Counted from the first letter of the stretch, positions 47,991-57,816 are shown. The stretch: DNA of 64,000 bases from Mycobacterium pinniadriaticum (GCF_026242045.1 NZ_JAPJDO010000001.1:351490-415489); one strand, 5' to 3'. Program-made: numbers and translations. The notes: generated by a model from the letters alone, not told the origin.

Positions 47991-48692
47991 TCAGGATAAC
48001 CGGCGTTCGGCGGCCAGCGGGCTGGCCGCCGCCAGAGCTCGCCGCCGCCGCGCGGCCAGCTCCACCGGCAACACCGGCGCGATGCCGCAGGCCTGGGCGA
48101 ACTGCATCGCGGTGAGCCCGTCGGCGGAGTTCATGTCGCAGCGACCGAACGGGGCCGCGCCTTCGGGTAGCCCGCCGCCGTAGCCTTGTCCGTCGGTGTA
48201 CTGGTGGGCGACCTTGCCCGGATACGGGGGATTCGAGCCGTAGGCGGCGACGACCAGGCGCAGGCCCGACGGTTTGACCGGCCACAGCCGATTCAGGTCG
48301 GCGATGTTGCCGTAGCCGATCACTCTGGCCGGAGAGCCGACGTAGGCGCCCACCGCGTCGTACGCGGCGTTGATCCCGACGGACTGGTCCCCGGTGATCT
48401 GTCCGCCCCACGACTCGACGTCGATCATCACCGCCATCCGCGGATGTGGTGTGCGCACTTGGGATTTGAAGGTCTCGACCGTCTCACGCCAATTGGGCCG
48501 CCACACGAAGTAGGCGATGAAGAAGGTGAGTCGGCCGGTGTCGACGTGGCGCAGGCACCAGGAGTAGTTGTGCACCCATCGCCGGTCGCGGTAGGTGCCG
48601 TCACATGCCCGAATGCACAACACCGGGTAGGGATAGCTGTCGTTGACGCCGACCTGCCACTCGGAGACGTCGGCGTACAGGGTGTCAGGCAT
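47991..48692 (-). CDS. Phage-type GH25-like glycoside hydrolase domain protein
   Basis: 233-aa protein, ATG 48692, without signal peptide. It looks like a GH25 (lysozyme-fold) domain of the sort found in mycobacteriophage tail or lysin proteins: TLYADVSEWQVGVNDSYPYP (catalytic-type Asp), MAVMIDVESWGGQITGDQ (DxE pair), ARVIGYGNIADLN, LRLVVAAYGSNPPYPGKVAH and QYTDGQGYGGGLP. Phage genes of this type usually sit in larger tail proteins; here it stands alone between bacterial genes. Either a domesticated phage remnant or a cellular muramidase-like protein; no export signal is visible. Confidence 0.7.
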   Translation of the reverse strand: MPDTLYADVSEWQVGVNDSYPYPVLCIRACDGTYRDRRWVHNYSWCLRHVDTGRLTFFIAYFVWRPNWRETVETFKSQVRTPHPRMAVMIDVESWGGQITGDQSVGINAAYDAVGAYVGSPARVIGYGNIADLNRLWPVKPSGLRLVVAAYGSNPPYPGKVAHQYTDGQGYGGGLPEGAAPFGRCDMNSADGLTAMQFAQACGIAPVLPVELAARRRRALAAASPLAAERRLS

Positions 48693-48722
48693 CGGCGAAA
48701 AGCATTGGCCGCTGGGCGAACC

Positions 48723-49439
48723 TCAGGCGCCCATGAGCGAGCGCCACTGGTCCAGGTTGGACACCTTGTAGACGTAGTTGGACCGCTTGACGTCCGACAG
48801 GGCGGCGCTGGGCTCGATGGAATACCAGTGCCCGGGAAACACCGTCGGGTCACCGGAGAGGGCGGCCAGCTGTTGCAGGCTGCGGAACATCTCATCGGCG
48901 TCGCCGCCGGGAAAGTCGGTACGGCCGCAACCGTCGAGAAAAAGGGTGTCCCCGGCGACGAGGCGGCCGTCGAGCAGGAAGCACTGGCTGCCCGGGGTGT
49001 GACCCGGGGTGTGCAGCAGCTCGATCTCGATCGCGCCGACGTCGACCTTGTCGCCGTGTTCGTGGGTGGTGAGGCCGCTCATCGGGATACCGGTCACCCG
49101 GGAGACCCAGAGAGCTTCGTGGGTATTGACGTGGACGGGCACCTCGACCCGCTCGAGCAGCTCGGCCAGGCCCGCCAGGGTGAAGCCCATCATCGACCCG
49201 CCGACGTGGTCGGGATGATGGTGGGTGACCAGGACACCCGACAGATGCATGCCGTCGGCCTCGAGGGTGTCGATGAGTTCGCCGGCGGCGTAGGCCGGGT
49301 CGACCACGACGGCGTCACCGGTCTCCCGGTCGCCGATCAGGTAGGCGAAGTTGCGCATCTGCTGCGCCATCATGTCGCCGGCGGCGAAATCCCGGCCGGA
49401 GAGCAACTGCCGGAAGTACAGACGATCCGTCGATGCCAT
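48723..49439 (-). CDS. Metallo-beta-lactamase-fold hydrolase (glyoxalase II-like)
   Basis: 238-aa MBL-fold protein, ATG 49439 (MASTDRLYFRQLLSGRDFAA). Metal ligands: VLVTHHHPDHVGGSMMGF (HxHxDH), LHTPGHTPGSQCFLLDGRLV (second His), AGDTLFLDGCGRTDFPGGDA (bridging Asp) and VFPGHWYSIEPS (last His). This is the Rv0634c-type hydroxyacylglutathione hydrolase-like protein. In a mycothiol organism the true thioester is uncertain. It is divergent from the tRNA-Thr gene. Confidence 0.92.
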   Translation of the reverse strand: MASTDRLYFRQLLSGRDFAAGDMMAQQMRNFAYLIGDRETGDAVVVDPAYAAGELIDTLEADGMHLSGVLVTHHHPDHVGGSMMGFTLAGLAELLERVEVPVHVNTHEALWVSRVTGIPMSGLTTHEHGDKVDVGAIEIELLHTPGHTPGSQCFLLDGRLVAGDTLFLDGCGRTDFPGGDADEMFRSLQQLAALSGDPTVFPGHWYSIEPSAALSDVKRSNYVYKVSNLDQWRSLMGA

Positions 49440-49583
49440 GGCTCAACAGTAGGCGTTCGACCAGCGGCGCTCACCGCCGCCTGCGGGTGTTTTACGCTCT
49501 CGACGAGCGGTTTGGCTGAGCCCAGCGCCACGCTGTACCCTCTTTAAGGCCCACGCCGCGCGTCAGGATGCGTCGGGGGTCAG

Positions 49584-49656
49584 GCCCCCTTAGCTCAGTC
49601 GGCAGAGCGTTTCCATGGTAAGGAAAAGGTCAACGGTTCGATTCCGTTAGGGGGCT
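49584..49656 (+). tRNA. thrT: tRNA-Thr (GGT anticodon)
   Basis: 73-base cloverleaf: acceptor GCCCCCT pairs with AGGGGGC, D-arm TAGCTCAGTCGGCAGAGC, anticodon stem TTTCC/GGAAA with loop ATGGTAA (GGT, reading ACC), T-arm ACGGTTCGATTCCGT. No CCA is encoded. Followed by tRNA-Met, rpmG and hadABC as in other mycobacteria. Confidence 0.95.
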
Positions 49657-49718
49657 CGGTGGACACTCGGATCTCTTGGCTGACCTCTGGGCGCCAGAGT
49701 TCCGCGGGTGGCTATCGG

Positions 49719-49792
49719 GGCGGTGTAGCTCAGCTGGTTAGAGCGCACGACTCATAATCGTGAGGTCGGGAGATCGAGCCTCCCCACCGCTA
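49719..49792 (+). tRNA. metT: tRNA-Met (CAT anticodon, elongator type)
   Basis: 74-base cloverleaf: acceptor GGCGGTG with CACCGCT (outer pair G-U), D-arm TAGCTCAGCTGGTTAGAGC, anticodon stem CACGA/TCGTG with loop CTCATAA (CAT), T-arm around GGGAGATCGAGCCTCCC. It lacks the three G-C pairs of an initiator tRNA anticodon stem. It lies 62 bases after tRNA-Thr and 41 bases before rpmG. Confidence 0.95.
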
Positions 49793-49833
49793 CTAGGTAG
49801 ATGCAAACGAGAACGTGAAAGAAGGCAACGGAC

Positions 49834-50001
49834 GTGGCCTCCAGTACTGACGTACGGCCGAAGATCACTTTGGCCTGCGAGGTGTGCAAGCACCGCAACT
49901 ACATCACCAAGAAGAACCGACGTAACGACCCCGACCGGCTCGAGCTGAAGAAATTCTGCCCGAACTGCGGTCAGCACCAGCCGCACAAAGAGTCGCGCTG
50001 A
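49834..50001 (+). CDS. rpmG: 50S ribosomal protein L33 (zinc-binding form)
   Basis: 55-aa ribosomal protein, GTG 49834 to TGA 50001: [40 protein letters not shown] and [14 protein letters not shown]. Two CxxC pairs (CEVC, CPNC) mark the C+ (zinc-containing) form, usually replaced by a C- form under zinc starvation. Directly after two tRNA genes and 15 bases before hadA, the conserved mycobacterial order. Confidence 0.95.
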   Translation: MASSTDVRPKITLACEVCKHRNYITKKNRRNDPDRLELKKFCPNCGQHQPHKESR

Positions 50002-50016
50002 TCTAGGTCCTGCTCC

Positions 50017-50496
50017 GTGGCGTTGTCCGAAAGCCTGGTCGGAATGCATTACCGCTATCCCGACTGCTACTCGGTGGACCGCGAGAAGATCCGCGAGCAT
50101 GCCACCGCCGTCAAGAACGACGACCCGGCGTTCTTCTCCGAAGACGCTGCGGCCGAGCTCGGCTATGACGGTGTGCTGGCACCGCTGACCTTCATCTCCA
50201 TACTCGGTTACGCGGCCCAGACGGCGTTCTTCGCGCACGCCGACATCGGCATCACGGACAAGCAGATCGTTCAGATCGACCAGGCTCTGAAATTCCTGAA
50301 GCCGATCAAGGCCGGCGATCAGCTCTACTGCGACGTATACGTGCACTCCGTTCGGCAGGCGCACGGCACTGACATCATCGTCACCAAGAACGTCGTCAGC
50401 AACCAGGACGACGAGGTAGTACAGGAGACCTACACGACGCTCGCCGGGCGGAGTGAGGATGACGGAGAGAGTGGCTTCAACGATGGCACTGCGTGA
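50017..50496 (+). CDS. hadA: (3R)-hydroxyacyl-ACP dehydratase subunit HadA
   Basis: Hot-dog-fold substrate-recognition subunit of the FAS-II dehydratase HadAB, needed for mycolic acid elongation. 159 aa, GTG 50017. Begins ALSESLVGMHYRYPDCYSVD, then HADIGITDKQIVQIDQALKF and LKPIKAGDQLYCDVYVHSVR. It lacks the catalytic Asp-His of HadB. Its end overlaps hadB by 14 bases. HadA is a known site of thiacetazone/isoxyl resistance changes. Confidence 0.95.
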   Translation: MALSESLVGMHYRYPDCYSVDREKIREHATAVKNDDPAFFSEDAAAELGYDGVLAPLTFISILGYAAQTAFFAHADIGITDKQIVQIDQALKFLKPIKAGDQLYCDVYVHSVRQAHGTDIIVTKNVVSNQDDEVVQETYTTLAGRSEDDGESGFNDGTA

Positions 50497-50911
50497 GTTC
50501 AGCTCAGTCAAGGTGGGTGAGGAGTTGCCTGAAAGGGTCATCACCTTGACCCGCGCCGACCTGGTCAACTATGCCGGCGTGTCCGGCGACCTCAACCCGA
50601 TTCACTGGGACGACGAAATCGCCAAACAGGTTGGCCTGGATACCGCGATCGCCCACGGCATGCTGACGATGGGCCTCGGCGGCGGCTACGTCACGTCCTG
50701 GGTGGGTGACCCGGGCGCGGTGACCGAGTTCAACGTGCGCTTCACCGCGATCGTGCCGGTGCCCAACGACGGCGTCGGCGCCGAGATCCTGTTCACCGGC
50801 AAGGTGAAGTCGGCCGACCCCGATACCAAGTCCGTGACGATCGCGCTGGTCGCCACCACGGGGGGGAAGAAGATCTTCGGCCGCGCGGTGGCAATAGCGA
50901 AGCTGGCGTAA
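50483..50911 (+). CDS. hadB: (3R)-hydroxyacyl-ACP dehydratase catalytic subunit HadB
   Basis: Catalytic subunit of HadAB and HadBC, 142 aa, ATG 50483. Hydratase motif YAGVSGDLNPIHWDDEIAKQ contains the catalytic Asp and His; then DTAIAHGMLTMGLGGGYVTS and FNVRFTAIVPVPNDGVGAEI. Its start lies inside the end of hadA, so translation is coupled. Two bases separate it from hadC. Confidence 0.95.
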   Translation: MALREFSSVKVGEELPERVITLTRADLVNYAGVSGDLNPIHWDDEIAKQVGLDTAIAHGMLTMGLGGGYVTSWVGDPGAVTEFNVRFTAIVPVPNDGVGAEILFTGKVKSADPDTKSVTIALVATTGGKKIFGRAVAIAKLA

Positions 50912-50913
50912 CG

Positions 50914-51426
50914 ATGGCGCTGAAGACCGACATCCGGGGAATGATCTGGGAATACCCTGACACCTTCGTGGTGGGACGCGAGCAGATCCGGCAGTACGCG
51001 AAGTCGGTGAAATCCAACGATCCGGCCTCCGTCAACGAGAAGGCCGCCGCCGAACTCGGCCACTCCGGCCTGGTGGCGCCGCCGACCTTCATGTCGATCC
51101 TGGCGGTGATGATCCAGCGGCACTTCTTCCAGCACGTGGACATCGGGTTCGAGACGATGCAGATCGTGCAGGTGGACCAGAAGTTCAAGTTCTACCGCCC
51201 GATCGTCGAGGGTGACGCCGTGAAGGGCACCATGTACATCGAGTCCGTCGAGGAGCGGTTCGGCGCCGACATCGTCACCACCCGCAACGTGCTGATCGAT
51301 CAGCACGGCGAGATGGTCATGGAGTCGTTCACCACGTTGATGGGGCACGAGGGCGACAACTCGATCTCGGCGGGCTGGGACCCCGAGACCGGGCAGGTGC
51401 TGCGCAAACCGGTAGCCCACGACTAA
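50914..51426 (+). CDS. hadC: (3R)-hydroxyacyl-ACP dehydratase subunit HadC
   Basis: Second recognition subunit (HadBC, longer chains), 170 aa, ATG 50914. It parallels HadA: IRGMIWEYPDTFVVGREQIR, HVDIGFETMQIVQVDQKFKF, YRPIVEGDAVKGTMYIESVE. Last gene of the hadABC operon, followed by 186 bases before tRNA-Trp with a likely promoter. Confidence 0.95.
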   Translation: MALKTDIRGMIWEYPDTFVVGREQIRQYAKSVKSNDPASVNEKAAAELGHSGLVAPPTFMSILAVMIQRHFFQHVDIGFETMQIVQVDQKFKFYRPIVEGDAVKGTMYIESVEERFGADIVTTRNVLIDQHGEMVMESFTTLMGHEGDNSISAGWDPETGQVLRKPVAHD

Positions 51427-51612
51427 CAGCGGATTAACACCTGCCCGACGTGCCGTTGTACACTCGGACCTCGGGGTTTTCCCAGATAAGCGCGCTGTCC
51501 GTCGGTTCGGGTTGACCGAACGGGGAGCGCGCGAGCTATGTGGGGCACTCCGTTTGCAGCGGCAACGACGATCCTGAGCTTGCGAAGGTGAGGAGTGTCG
51601 CAAGAAAGACAG

Positions 51613-51685
<73 letters not shown>

Positions 51686-51787
51686 CAATAACTGAATAAG
51701 ACTGGTTTGGAACATGGTGGACACTGGAGGGTGCACACCGGGCTGGGGGTACTCAGCCCAGACACACTCGACACAAAGGAGCATGCG

Positions 51788-52231
51788 GTGAGCGACGAGC
51801 GCGACAGTGCCGACGCCGCAGGCGACGGTTCCCTGGCTGGCGACGAGGACACCACCGGCGGGCAGACCGTCATCGTGTCCCGGCCCGCGCGTCCCACTGG
51901 CAAGCGGTCCCGGCGCGCCGGGACCACGGCGTTGGCCGAGCCGGAGGAAGTCGAATCGACCGCCGAGGAACTCGGCGTCGAGGAGGACAAGCCCGCCAAG
52001 AAATCCAAGAAGGCCAAGAAGGCGAAGTCCGGGCCTTCCCGCAATCCGATCCTGTTCGTCTGGAACTACCTGAAGCAGGTCGTCGCCGAGCTGCGGAAGG
52101 TGATCTGGCCGAACCGCAAGCAGATGGTCAGCTACACCACGGTCGTTCTGCTGTTCCTGGCCTTCATGGTGGCCCTGATCGGCGGCGTCGATCTGGGCTT
52201 GGCCAAGCTGGTGTTGTGGGTGTTCGGCTAG
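51788..52231 (+). CDS. secE: Preprotein translocase subunit SecE
   Basis: Essential Sec translocon subunit, 147 aa, GTG 51788 with AAAGGAG upstream. A long acidic/Lys-rich N-terminal extension ([20 protein letters not shown]) is typical of mycobacteria. The conserved domain is [20 protein letters not shown] with [10 protein letters not shown], and then one membrane helix ([20 protein letters not shown]). It heads secE-nusG-rplK-rplA. Confidence 0.95.
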   Translation: MSDERDSADAAGDGSLAGDEDTTGGQTVIVSRPARPTGKRSRRAGTTALAEPEEVESTAEELGVEEDKPAKKSKKAKKAKSGPSRNPILFVWNYLKQVVAELRKVIWPNRKQMVSYTTVVLLFLAFMVALIGGVDLGLAKLVLWVFG

Positions 52232-52249
52232 CGAACGCTGACGTTTTAG

Positions 52250-53023
<774 letters not shown>

Positions 53024-53056
53024 GACTCGAAAAAGAAAGAAAAGGAACCAACAACA

Positions 53057-53485
53057 ATGGCCCCGAAGAAAAAGGTCGTCGGGCTGATCAAGCTGCAGAT
53101 CCAGGCCGGGCAGGCCAACCCCGCCCCGCCGGTCGGTCCTGCACTCGGCCAGCACGGCGTCAACATCATGGAGTTCTGCAAGGCGTACAACGCCGCGACG
53201 GAGAACCAGCGCGGCAACGTCATCCCCGTGGAGATCAGCGTCTACGAGGATCGCAGCTTCACCTTCGCGCTGAAGACCCCGCCCGCCGCCAAGCTGCTGC
53301 TCAAGGCCGCCGGTGTGCAGAAGGGTTCGGCCGAGCCGCACAAGACCAAGGTGGCGAAGGTCAGCTGGGACCAGGTGCGCGAGATCGCCGAGACCAAGAA
53401 GGAAGACCTCAACGCCAACGACATCGACCAGGCCGCCAAGATCATCGCCGGCACCGCCCGGTCGATGGGCATCACGGTCGAATAG
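53057..53485 (+). CDS. rplK: 50S ribosomal protein L11
   Basis: 142-aa protein of the GTPase-associated centre, ATG 53057: [40 protein letters not shown] and the RNA-binding C-terminal domain with [20 protein letters not shown] and [20 protein letters not shown]. Followed by rplA after 83 bases. Confidence 0.97.
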   Translation: MAPKKKVVGLIKLQIQAGQANPAPPVGPALGQHGVNIMEFCKAYNAATENQRGNVIPVEISVYEDRSFTFALKTPPAAKLLLKAAGVQKGSAEPHKTKVAKVSWDQVREIAETKKEDLNANDIDQAAKIIAGTARSMGITVE

Positions 53486-53568
53486 TTTTCGGCGCCGCCT
53501 GAGGCGGCGCCGTGTGGGAGGGCTGGCATCGGCCCGGAAACCACGACCTCTGAACCAAGGAGACACCA

Positions 53569-54279
53569 ATGAGCAAGACCAGCAAGGCATATCGCGAAGC
53601 CGCCGAGAAGGTGGACCGCAGCAAGCTCTACACCCCGCTCGAGGCGGCCAAGCTCGCCAAGGAGACCTCGTCGAAGAAGCAGGACGCGACCGTCGAGGTG
53701 GCGATCCGGCTCGGCGTCGACCCGCGAAAGGCCGACCAGATGGTCCGCGGCACGGTCAACCTGCCCAACGGCACGGGTAAGACCGCGCGCGTCGCGGTGT
53801 TCGCCGTGGGGGAGAAGGCCGAGGCCGCACTGGCCGCCGGAGCCGATGTGGTCGGCAGCGACGACCTGATCGAGAAGATCCAGGGTGGTTTCCTCGACTT
53901 CGACGCCGCGATCGCCACGCCGGATCAGATGGCCAAGGTGGGTCGCATCGCCCGCGTGCTGGGTCCGCGCGGCCTGATGCCGAACCCCAAGACCGGCACC
54001 GTCACCCCGGATGTGGCCAAGGCTGTCAACGACATCAAGGGCGGCAAGATCAACTTCCGTGTCGACAAGCAGTCCAACTTGCACTTCGTGATCGGCAAGG
54101 CGTCCTTCGACGAGAAGAAGCTGGCCGAGAACTACGGCGCCGCGCTCGACGAGGTGCTGCGGGCCAAGCCGTCATCCTCCAAGGGGCGCTACCTGAAGAA
54201 GATCACCGTGTCGACGACCACCGGCCCGGGCATCCCGGTCGACCCGGCGGTCGTCCGGAACTTCACCGAAGAGGGCTGA
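53569..54279 (+). CDS. rplA: 50S ribosomal protein L1
   Basis: 236-aa L1-stalk protein, ATG 53569: [60 protein letters not shown] and [20 protein letters not shown]. Last gene of the secE operon, with a strong terminator 15 bases after its stop. Confidence 0.97.
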   Translation: MSKTSKAYREAAEKVDRSKLYTPLEAAKLAKETSSKKQDATVEVAIRLGVDPRKADQMVRGTVNLPNGTGKTARVAVFAVGEKAEAALAAGADVVGSDDLIEKIQGGFLDFDAAIATPDQMAKVGRIARVLGPRGLMPNPKTGTVTPDVAKAVNDIKGGKINFRVDKQSNLHFVIGKASFDEKKLAENYGAALDEVLRAKPSSSKGRYLKKITVSTTTGPGIPVDPAVVRNFTEEG

Positions 54280-54293
54280 CACCTCTGCGCGAA

Positions 54294-54343
54294 CAGACGT
54301 AAAGGCCTCCGCGCGCTCGGCGTGTCGGAGGCTTTTGCGTCTG
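54294..54343. terminator. Terminator after rplA, shared with the convergent gene
   Basis: CAGACGTAAAGGCCTCCG (54294-54311) pairs with CGGAGGCTTTTGCGTCTG (54326-54343), 18 bp with two weak positions. It ends 7 bases before the stop of the convergent EEP gene and can serve both. It shares CTGCGCGAACAG and GGCGTGTCGG with the gltA terminator. Confidence 0.85.
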
Positions 54344-54349
54344 GTGGCC

Positions 54350-55411
54350 TCAGGACGCGGTCGGGTCCAGCGGCACCTCGACGGTGGCCAGCAACGCGCG
54401 GTGGTCGGAGCCGGGGACTGTGATGGTCCGCACCGACGTGGCGGCGGCGTTACGGGTGAGTACGTGGTCGATGGTGATCAACGGCGGATACCACCTGTTG
54501 GAGGGAAACGTCGGCGTCCATCCTGACCCGGACTGCTGGACCGCGTCCCGGTATCCAAAGGTGAGTAGATCGCGGAACTGGCGCATGTCCGGGGTGCTGT
54601 TGTAGTCGCCTCCGATGATCACCGCCGCCGGGCCGGCGATCCGGGCGAAGGTGCGCAGCTGGGCCTTGGCGCCGGCCATCCCGATGTCCCAGCCGGGCAC
54701 CGTGTCTTTCTCGCCGGCGACCGGCGAGTACACGTGCACGGCGGCTAGCACCGGTTCGAACCGCACGCCGTGCAGATGGAGCCGTACCGCGGGCATCTTG
54801 ACAAACTGGTGCCGTGGCTCGGACATGGCGGTCAGTGGGTACCGGCTCCAGATGCCAACTCCACCAGCGCGAGCGGCGGGCAACAGGTGCGAATACGGGA
54901 ACATCTTCTCGACGCCCACGTTCTTGAGGCGCAGGACTTCCTCGGGTGTCAGCTCCGCTACGGTGATCACGTCAGCCTCGGCCTCCGCGAGTTTGACGAG
55001 GAAGTGGGGGTCTGCTCTGCCGTAACGGAGGTTCGACGACAGCACCCGGACATCGGTGTGCCGGCCGACCTCGGGTGAACGGCCGAGGTAGTACCAGGAC
55101 ACCTGAACCCCGACCGAGGCGATCACAACGACGATGGCCACCATCGACAAGATGACCTGGCGGCAGGTTGCGGCAATCACCAAGCCCGTCAAGGCCGACA
55201 CGCAGACGTAGGGCGAGCCAACGGCGAGGATGAGGTCGGGAACGCCTTTTATTGGTCTCGCCCGGGCCAGCACGGCCAGCGCGGCGAACGTCAATGTGGC
55301 GATAGAGAGAGAGATCAGGAAGGCCAGTCGGACAAGACGAGATCCACGGAGGCCGCCTCGTCGGTATGGCCGACTTGTCCACACGCGATGGCGGGCCGCC
55401 GCTACCTGCAC
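54350..55411 (-). CDS. Membrane protein with endonuclease/exonuclease/phosphatase (EEP) domain
   Basis: 353-aa protein, GTG 55411. The N-terminal ~110 residues carry three membrane segments (LAFLISLSIATLTFAALAVL, PYVCVSALTGLVIAATC, VILSMVAIVVVIASVGVQVS). Then comes an EEP catalytic domain, probably facing outward: VRVLSSNLRYGRADPHFLVK (Asn), VITVAELTPEEVLRL (Glu), AAVIIGGDYNSTPDMRQF (Asp-Asn), LITIDHVLTRN and VPGSDHRALLATVEVPL (terminal His). Metal-dependent phosphoesterase; substrate unknown. It overlaps the LMW phosphatase gene by 10 bases. Confidence 0.88.
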   Translation of the reverse strand: MQVAAARHRVWTSRPYRRGGLRGSRLVRLAFLISLSIATLTFAALAVLARARPIKGVPDLILAVGSPYVCVSALTGLVIAATCRQVILSMVAIVVVIASVGVQVSWYYLGRSPEVGRHTDVRVLSSNLRYGRADPHFLVKLAEAEADVITVAELTPEEVLRLKNVGVEKMFPYSHLLPAARAGGVGIWSRYPLTAMSEPRHQFVKMPAVRLHLHGVRFEPVLAAVHVYSPVAGEKDTVPGWDIGMAGAKAQLRTFARIAGPAAVIIGGDYNSTPDMRQFRDLLTFGYRDAVQQSGSGWTPTFPSNRWYPPLITIDHVLTRNAAATSVRTITVPGSDHRALLATVEVPLDPTAS

Positions 55412-55953
55412 AGCGTGAGCACTGTGGGGATCAGCTCCGCGATCTGCGCGCCGACCGCGTCGAAGACCCCGGAATCCTGACCGATCGGATCGGCAATATC
55501 GGGGTGGCGATGCGTAGCCGCATGCGACCGCAATGCGGGGAGTTCGGCAACGCTACGGGCGCCGTACTCAGCCACGAGATACGCAGCCTGAGACAGGGTG
55601 AAGGTCCGGTTGAGTTGGCGTGGTGCGAGTTCCAGCACCGCATCACGGTGGGCCATTGTCATGGTGAGGACGAGGTCGGCGTCGGCGGCGATTGGTGGCT
55701 TGAGCTGTCGGGCGGCGAAATCGGATGCGGGCGCGCCCAGCCGTTCGAGGACCAGCGCGGCCTCAGGGTGGACCGGATGGCCGATTACAGCTCGTGTGCC
55801 TGCGCTGGAAGCCTTGAAGTCCCGGATTCCCATTCTTTCGGCGTGCATGGCCGCAATCCGTTCGGCCATCGGTGACCGGCAGATGTTCCCCGTGCACACA
55901 AACAAGACGTGCAGGACAGCCTCCCCTCCGATGTGACCTTCGCTCTCGCTCAT
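55402..55953 (-). CDS. Low-molecular-weight protein-tyrosine phosphatase
   Basis: 183-aa phosphatase, ATG 55953. P-loop VLFVCTGNICRSPMAERIAA (CX5RS) near residue 20; the general acid Asp lies in ATHRHPDIADPIGQDSGVF. The family often pairs with exopolysaccharide kinases, but none is seen here. This is not the secreted PtpA type by context. It is coupled to the EEP membrane phosphoesterase downstream, suggesting a shared envelope-related role (inference). Confidence 0.9.
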   Translation of the reverse strand: MSESEGHIGGEAVLHVLFVCTGNICRSPMAERIAAMHAERMGIRDFKASSAGTRAVIGHPVHPEAALVLERLGAPASDFAARQLKPPIAADADLVLTMTMAHRDAVLELAPRQLNRTFTLSQAAYLVAEYGARSVAELPALRSHAATHRHPDIADPIGQDSGVFDAVGAQIAELIPTVLTLCR

Positions 55954-56034
55954 TCGTATCCTGCCGCACTGAACGAGCCGGGGTCGGGCATGATGTCAAT
56001 CCGATACCGACGTTCGACGCTACGGTGGGGGCCC

Positions 56035-57816
56035 ATGACGATTGACGGTTGGATAACGCTCGCCGTTGTCGTCGTCGTTTTCGCCCTGCTGATCAGCGAC
56101 CGGTTTAGCCCTCAGCTGGTCATGGGGGGCGCCGCGTTGAGCCTGTACATCGCCGGGGTGATCGATTCCAAGCAGCTGCTGGCGGGCTTCGGCAACGAAT
56201 CGGTGGCCATTGTCGCCGCGCTCTACGTGCTGGCCGGTGCCGCCGATGCAACCGGAGCGTTCGAGGGGTTGACGACCCGAATTCTCGGCGGCGCCAAACC
56301 TGGTCGCTCGCGCAGCGAGCTGATCAGGGTGTGCGTCCCGTCGGCGGGCGCCTCGGCGTTCATCGCGAATACACCGCTGGTCGCCATGCTCGCGCCCCGG
56401 GTAATCCGCTGGTGCCGGCGTACGGGCCGGTCCCCATCGCGGTACCTGATGCCACTGAGCTACGCGGTCATCCTCGGCGGGTCGATGACGATGATCGGCA
56501 CATCGGTGAACCTGTTCGTCAACGATCTGATCGCCAAGGCGGGTCTTGGCCGGCTGGGCATCTTCGCCATTACCGGTATCGGAGTTCCGCTCGCGGTGGG
56601 GTGCATCGCGCTGATGGTTCTGGTTGGACCTCGCCTCCTGCGGGACCGGGCCACCCCCGGCGATGAGGTAACTGGCCTCGAGCGCGAATTCACCATCGAG
56701 ATGACGGTAGCGGCCAATAGCACTCTCGCCGGTTCGAGCATCGGAGAAGCGGGTCTGCGCAACCTCGACGGCGTTTTCCTGGTGGAAGTTGAACGGGCCG
56801 GAAAGCTGATCGCGGCGGTCGGTCCGGATGAGTTGCTGGCTGTCGGGGACCGGCTCGTTTTCGTGGGCAACCTTGAGCGTGTGGTGGACCTGCAGCGCAT
56901 GTCAGGACTGGTCTCAGCCGAAGCGCGCCACTTTGACGACCTTGCCCGCAACCCCAAGCGCCAGTTCGTTGAAGCAGTGGTCGGCGCGGATTCGCCGCTG
57001 GTGGGAACGAGTCTGAAGGCTGCTGGTTTCCGCCGCCGTTATGGCGCTGCGGTGGTGGCGATTCATCGATCGAGCGGGCGGATGGGCGGCAAACTCGGCG
57101 ATGTTCGGCTACGCGCCGGCGATGTCCTCTTGGTGCTCGCGGGCCCCGACTTCGGCCAGCGTTTCCGCCAGCACCGGGACTTCGCGATGGTAGCGCCGCT
57201 CAACCAGGACCGGCCGATTAGACGTGAACATTCGGCCGTCGTTGAGGTGGCGCTCCTTGCGCTCGTCCTCTTGGCCGGGACAGGGCTAGTGGGCCTGCTC
57301 CAGGTATCGCTGGTGATCGCTTTTGCGCTGGTGCTGGCCAAGGTCGTCACCTTCGAAGATGCCCGGCGGTTCATCAGTACCAACATCCTGTTGCTGATGG
57401 CGACCAGCTTCGCCTTGGGACTTGCGGTCGACAAGAGTGGGCTGGCCTCGGTGATCGCGCGCTTGGTGGTGAATGCTGCTGCCCCGCTGGGGAATTACGG
57501 ATTGTTGGTCGCGGTATTGTTGGCGAGTCTGATCATCACGGAAGTGGTGTCAAACCTGGCTGCGGCTGCCCTGATGTTTCCGATTGCGGTCGCCATCGCT
57601 GCGCAGGCCGGGTGCAGTCCATTGCCGTTCGCCGTCACCATCATCTTCGGCGCCACCCTGTCGTTTCTCACTCCGATTGGTTACCAGACCAACACGATGG
57701 TGTGGACGATGGGTAGCTACCGCTACACCGACTTCGCACGGCTGGGTATTCCGCTGACGGTGTTTGTGTTAGCCGTGACTCCGCTGTTGGTGCCGGTGTT
57801 CTTTCCGTTCAGCTGA
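56035..57816 (+). CDS. SLC13/DASS-type anion transporter with two TrkA-C domains
   Basis: 593-aa membrane transporter, ATG 56035. N-terminal helices ITLAVVVVVFALLISDRFSP, LYIAGVIDSKQLLAGFGNES; conserved SGGSMTMIGTSVN-like segment AVILGGSMTMIGTSVNLFVN; two cytoplasmic RCK-C (TrkA-C) domains at ~220-300 and ~310-390 (LRNLDGVFLVEVERAGKLIA; FRRRYGAAVVAIHRSSGR). The C-terminal half repeats the fold with LSFLTPIGYQTNTMVWTMGS. Related proteins move sulfate or dicarboxylates. Divergent from the LMW phosphatase, 81 bases away. Confidence 0.9.
   Translation: MTIDGWITLAVVVVVFALLISDRFSPQLVMGGAALSLYIAGVIDSKQLLAGFGNESVAIVAALYVLAGAADATGAFEGLTTRILGGAKPGRSRSELIRVCVPSAGASAFIANTPLVAMLAPRVIRWCRRTGRSPSRYLMPLSYAVILGGSMTMIGTSVNLFVNDLIAKAGLGRLGIFAITGIGVPLAVGCIALMVLVGPRLLRDRATPGDEVTGLEREFTIEMTVAANSTLAGSSIGEAGLRNLDGVFLVEVERAGKLIAAVGPDELLAVGDRLVFVGNLERVVDLQRMSGLVSAEARHFDDLARNPKRQFVEAVVGADSPLVGTSLKAAGFRRRYGAAVVAIHRSSGRMGGKLGDVRLRAGDVLLVLAGPDFGQRFRQHRDFAMVAPLNQDRPIRREHSAVVEVALLALVLLAGTGLVGLLQVSLVIAFALVLAKVVTFEDARRFISTNILLLMATSFALGLAVDKSGLASVIARLVVNAAAPLGNYGLLVAVLLASLIITEVVSNLAAAALMFPIAVAIAAQAGCSPLPFAVTIIFGATLSFLTPIGYQTNTMVWTMGSYRYTDFARLGIPLTVFVLAVTPLLVPVFFPFS

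Noticed and set aside
47118..48692. Intact prophage next to the tRNA genes
   Set aside because: No integrase, capsid, terminase or att-like duplication of a tRNA 3' end was seen; only one phage-like domain gene is present.
48186..49547. 453-codon plus-strand frame opposite the GH25-like and MBL-fold genes
   Set aside because: It overlaps two genes with clear motifs and has low-complexity composition.
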